From positions 2,914,001-2,978,000 of the forward strand of contig OY730173.1 of the NCBI GenBank assembly GCA_963422465.1: a DNA stretch of 64,000 nucleotides, written 5' to 3'. This stretch comes from Lichina pygmaea. Taxonomy: Eukaryota > Ascomycota > Lichinomycetes > Lichinales > Lichinaceae. Shown here piece after piece: positions 59,703 through 64,000 of this stretch. The position numbers and the translations under genes were made by a program. The notes beneath the pieces were generated by a model. That model worked only from the letters and a program-made list of their open reading frames with translations, made no database searches and had not been told where the DNA came from. How positions within the stretch are numbered: position 1 is the first letter of the stretch; every line of letters starts with the position of its first letter.

Positions 59703-60296
59703 TGTTACAACCCAGGAGGAACACAGTCTTTATATACTCGCAGAAAGCAGCAGACAGGATACTGGACAGAAGTACCAGACAGCATGACATGGGAACCGGT
59801 CATGTGACTGGTGAGACAAACCAGGGGGTGCTTGCCGCAGCATGCATATGCATGAACAAGTGAGCAAAGTGAGCAGAGCTCACCCAGCTCGCCACAGCGT
59901 GCATGAAAAGTGAGCAAAGTGAGCAGAGCTCACCCAGCTCACCACAGCATGTATGAAAAGTGAGCAAAGTGAGCAGAGCTCACCCAGGTCACTGCAGCGT
60001 GCATGAAAAGTGAGCAAAGTGAGCAGAGCTCACTCTGCTCAAGAACTGGGCACTATATAGTCTGGCGATAGTTCCCCTATGGAACAATTGTCTTCAACTC
60101 ATGTTGTGATCCAGACAACTAGATCTACTTCAATACAATCCTTTTGTACAAAGCTGTTGATCAGGTGTCACCACCACCACATTCCACCAAACCCCTTCGC
60201 ACTCCTTGACACTCCTCTCCTGCGAGAACCAACCCGCCTTCCACCTCTCGCCCTAATCCTATACTCGGATAGGACAGTACAGTACGGACTGCAACA
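59703..60296 (+). repeat. E4 3' LTR, D-type (594 bp)
   Basis: Four GTGAGC/GCTCAC units at 59860-60041, two more than its 5' partner, explaining the 100-bp difference. Confidence 0.92.
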
Positions 60297-61445
60297 TGTA
60301 GCCAGTTGCGTCAAACTTGGAGATCAGGTCATCCTCCCAGTGGATTTCATTGATCTTTCTTCAGACTTTGTCAAGGCAGTCCAAGGTTTCTTGGAGCATG
60401 GTCTTGAGTTTTTCAGTATGTTGTCAGAGGTTATTCTCTTCTCTGAGGAGTGCCACCTCAGGGTGATTGTGAGGCAGTATACCTTGGGGAGCTCTCTGGG
60501 GTTCCTCCATCTCTCTACCTTTCCAGACACTTGTGGTGTTCAACTGCTTCCCTTTACCCTTCTTGTTCTTCTTCTTGCTCCTGCAGTTCACTGCGAGGTG
60601 GCCCACTCTCTGACAGTTGTAACACTTCCATGTCTCCTTCTTTCGTGGTTCTGCCACATCAATCTCCATAGGTACCAAGCTGTAGTTATCTTTGGCTGGT
60701 GTTGGGTTTTTCTTCACCCATAGTTTCATCTGCTTGCCTCACTTCTCAAGCTCTCTCTCAAACTGTCAGTTGTTGATGCAAGCCGCAGTCTTGATTATTT
60801 TGTAGAGCTTGGTTGGTCAGTCTCCTTGCACAATGTCATCTTTGACTTGTTTCTTGAGGTCTTGGTAGAACAGTGCTGTTAGTGCACTGTCTCCCCACTG
60901 AGTCCTCACTGCTAGTTGTTGGAACTTTACTGCAAACTCTGATGCTGATCCTGTTTGCTGCAGTGCTTGGAGCTTTTGTTCCACATCTTTTTCCTTGTCA
61001 AGAATCTCAAACATCTTCCTCATAGCTGTCTTAAAGATCTTCAAGCTTCCCATAACCTGTTGGGTATTGTCTTCTTACTCCTTGGGGTCTGCCTGATTGT
61101 CTAGGTAATCCCTTAAGTAGATATTGAACCAAGTGAAGGCTGGTCCTTCCAGGTAGGAGGCTGTGAATAGCACTTTCTCCTGGTCTGTCAGGAACTGGGC
61201 TGTGTTGAACCTATAGTAAAGCTCCAGTTGTGAGAAGAACAACTCCAGTTCTCCCCTGGATCTATTATACCTCTTCAGAGTATCTACCTTCAAGGGTTTC
61301 AGGGGTAGGTTAACAATAGGTGTTGCCTGGACAGCCTAGGCCTGAGCTGCCTGAGCAGCTTGGGCTTGAGCTGTCTGAGAAGAGGTAGGGCTTTGTGGAT
61401 CCACTATCATATCAAGTCAGTGTCCTGTAAGTTAGAGGCTGAAAC

Positions 61446-61951
61446 TGTTAAAGACTGGGCCAGGTTCACACAGAAGGCAGTACAGTCTTTCTGCTTCACA
61501 GGGCAGATTCTGGACAGAGGCTTGGTAGAGGAATAGACAGGTGGGGTAACTCTCCTGTACTATTGTCTCAGTACGATGTTTGCATCAGTGTGTATTTGTG
61601 TTCAGTCTGGAGAGCTAATCCCTCTGGGCCCTTTGGGGGGTCTTTATACAGATGCCCTGAGGGGGGGAGTTTTCTCAAAAGGTATCATCTTTTTGTGTGG
61701 ACAAGCTCCTCACTTAGAGACTGCTTGTCCACCAGACAAGCTTCTCACTTAGCTCCTGCTTGTCCACTGGACAAGCTCCTTGCTTAGCTCCTGCTTGTCC
61801 ACCGGACAAGCTCCTCACTTAGCTTCTGCTCATCCACCAGACAAGCTTCTCACTTAGCTCCAGCTTGTCCACCAGATCAGTCAGATGTTGTTCCGCATGA
61901 CTAACACTCCTTCCCTCACTTACCTGGGCTGTTCTGGCCTAGACCTTAACA
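61446..61951 (-). repeat. B' 5' LTR (506 bp, five dyad units)
   Basis: The reverse complement of the B-family LTR, from TGTTAAAGAC to GACCTTAACA; five 35-bp units at 61697-61872. Followed by target duplication GGAGG (61952-61956). Confidence 0.9.
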
Positions 61952-63230
61952 GGAGGTACACAACAGCTCCCAGACTAGCTCTACCTCAGACTCTCTCAAC
62001 ACAAGAAAAAAGGCCAAGTCTACAAGACAGACAAGAAGCTAAGAAAAGAAAACAAGGGGAAGTACTAAGAGTATACTCAAGCTCAAGACTGAACACTCAG
62101 CTCCCCACTTTCCCACTTGCACAGAACTCAGAGTTCCAAATCAACATACCCAGAAAAAAAGCTACTGAGATCTTGGAAGACTCTAGCCAAGAAGATTAAT
62201 AAGTTACTCCACACTTAACTTTCTCCAGTACAATGTCCAGAAAAGCCAGACATGCCAAGAACTTCTACTGGCAAACCCTAGACTACAGGAAGTGGACATC
62301 ATCACTCTGCAAGAACTCTGGAAAAATCCCCACCAAGAATCAAGCATCTCTACAATATTCTCAGCCTTCTACCCTTTACAAAGCCAGAAGCTAGGGAGAA
62401 CACTTGTTCTTGTTAACAGAAGAATTTTGCGGTCATCTATAAGCCCAATTTTCTGGAGTAAAGATCTAGTCTCCTTGGAGATAAGAGTTCAAACAAAGTC
62501 ATTCTGGATCCACAACCTCTATTTCACACCAACAAGCCAAAGGAACTATAGAGAGTCAGCTCAGACTCTTCTAGACCTACTGGAACAAGCTATCCAAAAA
62601 AAAAGTGAACATATTCTCCTGACAGACTCAAATCTCCACCAACCAAGTTGGTCAAAGTCAAGCCAGCTATACTCAGAACTGGCCTTATTCTTCAAGAACC
62701 TAACAGACAAATAGGGACTAGAGCTGGCAATAGCTCCCTACACACCAACAAGAGCAAGAACTCTTCTAGAACCACCTTCATCAGCAATTGATCTTTCTTT
62801 TATTTCAAGTTCTTTACTTAATTCTCTTATTTACTCACAAATTAACATAAGATTCCACACAGAGTCAGACCACAGACCAGTGCACACAATTCTCAGTCTG
62901 GAGACTCCAAGAAAAACTAGAACAGACAAAAAGAACTGGAGAACTCTGGATGCTAGTCAAGCAAGACAAGAAGCTGATAATCTACCACCTATTCTATCTC
63001 TAACCAGCAAGAAAGAAGTGGATGATTACCTGGAAAGACTGGACAAAACTCTCCAAGAAATTGCAAACAAGACAACTCAACCTTGCAAAGAGTCCGGGTA
63101 TGCAGTACTATAGTGGAACCAGGAAATTAAAGAAATAATCCAGGAGGAAAGAAAAGTAAGAAGAAAAGTACTCCAAGACCAAGAGGAAACCACCAGACTA
63201 GAGAAGATAACTAAAAAGAAAAAGAGTCTG
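61952..63230 (+). mobile_element. LINE L1, third piece: end of ORF1 and start of ORF2
   Basis: L1 resumes after B'. ORF1 ends at 62197-62199 (EILEDSSQED-stop). ORF2 follows almost immediately. The piece is cut at 63230 by element B2; the rest of L1 lies beyond the window. Confidence 0.85.
62200..63230 (+). pseudogene. L1 ORF2 N-terminus: APE-type endonuclease
   Basis: The frame is open from ORF1's end, with LQYNVQKSQTCQELLL, IITLQELWKN, LLTDSNLHQPSW, AIDLSFISSS and TESDHRPVH, the ordered motifs of an AP-type endonuclease that nicks target DNA. Two stops interrupt it (TAG at 62713-62715, TAG at 63111-63113). The second motif reads TDSN where many relatives have GDFN. No AUG lies between the ORF1 stop and the first motif, so ORF2 may be translated by termination-reinitiation. 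Confidence 0.82.
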
Positions 63231-64000
63231 TGTTAAGGTCTAGGCTGGAACAGCCCAGGTAAGCGAGGAAGGAGTGTTAGTCATACAGAACAACATCCGA
63301 CCGATCCGGTGGACAAGCAAGAGCTAAGTGAGGAGCTTGTCTGGTGGACAAGCAGGAGCTAAGCGAGAAGCTTGTCTGGTGGACAAGCAGTCCCTAAGTG
63401 AGAAGCTTGTCCAGTGGACAAGCAGTCCCTAAGTGAGGAGCTTGTCCACGCAAAAGGATGATACTCCTCAAGGAGACCCCCCCCTCAGGGCATCTGTATA
63501 AAGACCCCCCAAAGAGCCCGGAGAGATTAGCTCTCTAGGCTGAACACACATGCACATATTGTACTGAGACAATAGTACAGAGAAAGCTTCTTATCTGTCT
63601 ATTCCTCTATCAAGTCTCTGTCTAGAATCCACTCTGTGAAGCAACAGATTGTACTGGCTTCTGTGTGAACCTGGCCCAGTCTTTAACAGTTTCAGCCTCT
63701 AACATACAGGACACTGACTTGATATGATAGTGGATCCACAAAGCCCTACCTTTTCCCAGGCAGCTCAAGCCCAAGCTGCTCAGGTGGCTCAGGCCCAGAC
63801 TGTCCAGGTGGCACCTATTGTTAACCTACCCCTGAAGCCCTTGAAGGTAGGTGCTCTGAAGAGGTACGATAGATCCAGGGAAGGACTGGAGTTGTTCTTC
63901 TCACAACTGGAGCTTTACTATAGGTTCAACACAGCCCAGTTCCCAACAGACCAGGAGAAGGTGCTATTCGCAGCCTCCTACCTGGAAGGACTAGCCTTCA
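63231..64000 (+). mobile_element. Gypsy element B2, 5' end only
   Basis: 5' LTR 63231-63688 (458 bp, four 35-bp dyad units at 63309-63449), leader, and the start of gag from ~63.73 kb. It runs off the window. Inserted in L1 ORF2; the target duplication cannot be checked because the other end is outside. Confidence 0.9.

Larger units (their letters stand above)
53868..60296 (+). mobile_element. Gypsy element E4 (D-type LTR), inserted in B'
   Basis: Target duplication TGTAG (53863-53867 and 60297-60301). Parts: 5' LTR 53868-54361, gag 54380-55.3 kb (CYACGKLGHIAKDC), Cys/His modules 55.4-55.86 kb, protease 55.95-56.5 kb, RT 56.54-57.3 kb, RNase H 57.35-57.8 kb, integrase 57.9-58.6 kb, chromodomain 59.06-59.2 kb, antisense frame 59.35-59.59 kb, 3' LTR 59703-60296. 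Broken at two to three dozen places. Confidence 0.92.
20927..61951 (-). mobile_element. Gypsy element B' (reverse orientation), host of most nested insertions
   Basis: Bounded by TGTTAA...TTAACA LTR ends and target duplication GGAGG. In its own orientation, the 5' LTR is 61446-61951, gag ~61.4-60.3 kb (zinc knuckle CYNCQRVGHLAVNC near 60.6 kb), gag end/protease ~53.85-53.2 kb, RT ~52.9-52.2 kb, RNase H ~52.1-51.7 kb, integrase ~51.5-50.9 and ~28.97-28.7 kb, chromodomain ~28.4 kb, antisense frame 27.86-28.35 kb. The 3' LTR is split (27716-27361 and 21006-20927). It is interrupted by B1, the E1 complex and E4. Without the insertions it is about 6.5 kb. It is broken at many tens of places. Confidence 0.9.

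Noticed and set aside
28973-60296. Reassigned UGA codon (UGA read as Arg) in the E elements
   Set aside because: The same positions are CGA in some copies, and TAG/TAA stops are also present. Host genes end normally with UGA. Deamination explains the pattern.

Overview
The first 13.2 kb is a compact, GC-rich, intron-bearing segment of a filamentous ascomycete genome (Pezizomycotina, probably Sordariomycetes). This rests on three recognisable fungal families: a YAP-binding/Alf4/glomulin-type protein, a conserved small Pezizomycotina family built around a WIYxDxDTLxxKYGNR core, and a tandem pair ending in an L-x-L-R-L-D-L-N-L-D motif. Short 65-145 bp introns with fungal splice sites agree with this. 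Host genes, all on the plus strand, are two paralogues (653-1213 and 2197-3110), a two-exon conserved gene (5156-5870), a secreted Ser-rich acidic protein (8526-9873) and the three-exon YAP-binding-like gene (10863-13191). Between them, about 3.68-4.52 kb, lies a run of perfect stem-loops that looks like a large structured RNA of unknown class.

From about 13.75 kb to the end the window is one deeply nested pile of retroelements in a single Tad-like LINE (L1). L1 is interrupted by Gypsy element A (15508-20825), by the reverse-oriented Gypsy element B' (20927-61951) and by B2 (63231 to the window edge). B' is interrupted by B1 (21007-27355), by the E1 complex (28973-50907) and by E4 (53868-60296). 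E1 is interrupted by a minus-strand LINE, L2 (30671-39620), and by E3 (44265-50804); L2 is interrupted by E2 (30964-37535). Nearly every junction shows a target-site duplication, so the order of events can be read directly and reaches five levels (L1, B', E1, L2, E2). All LTR elements are chromodomain-bearing Ty3/Gypsy fossils. A has only a few breaks; the B and E families have many.

The most interesting pattern is in families B and E. The end of each element between the chromodomain and the 3' LTR carries an antisense reading frame with an exact Zn2Cys6-type cysteine spacing followed by a helical, charged stretch. The U3 part of the LTR of the same elements carries tandem arrays of inverted repeats whose sequence differs by element type (B, C-type E, D-type E). 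C- and D-type E elements are nearly identical except for one block holding the chromodomain, the antisense frame and U3, so antisense frame and U3 dyads change together. Element A has neither. This suggests, as inference only, that these retroelements carried their own DNA-binding regulator paired with cognate LTR sites.
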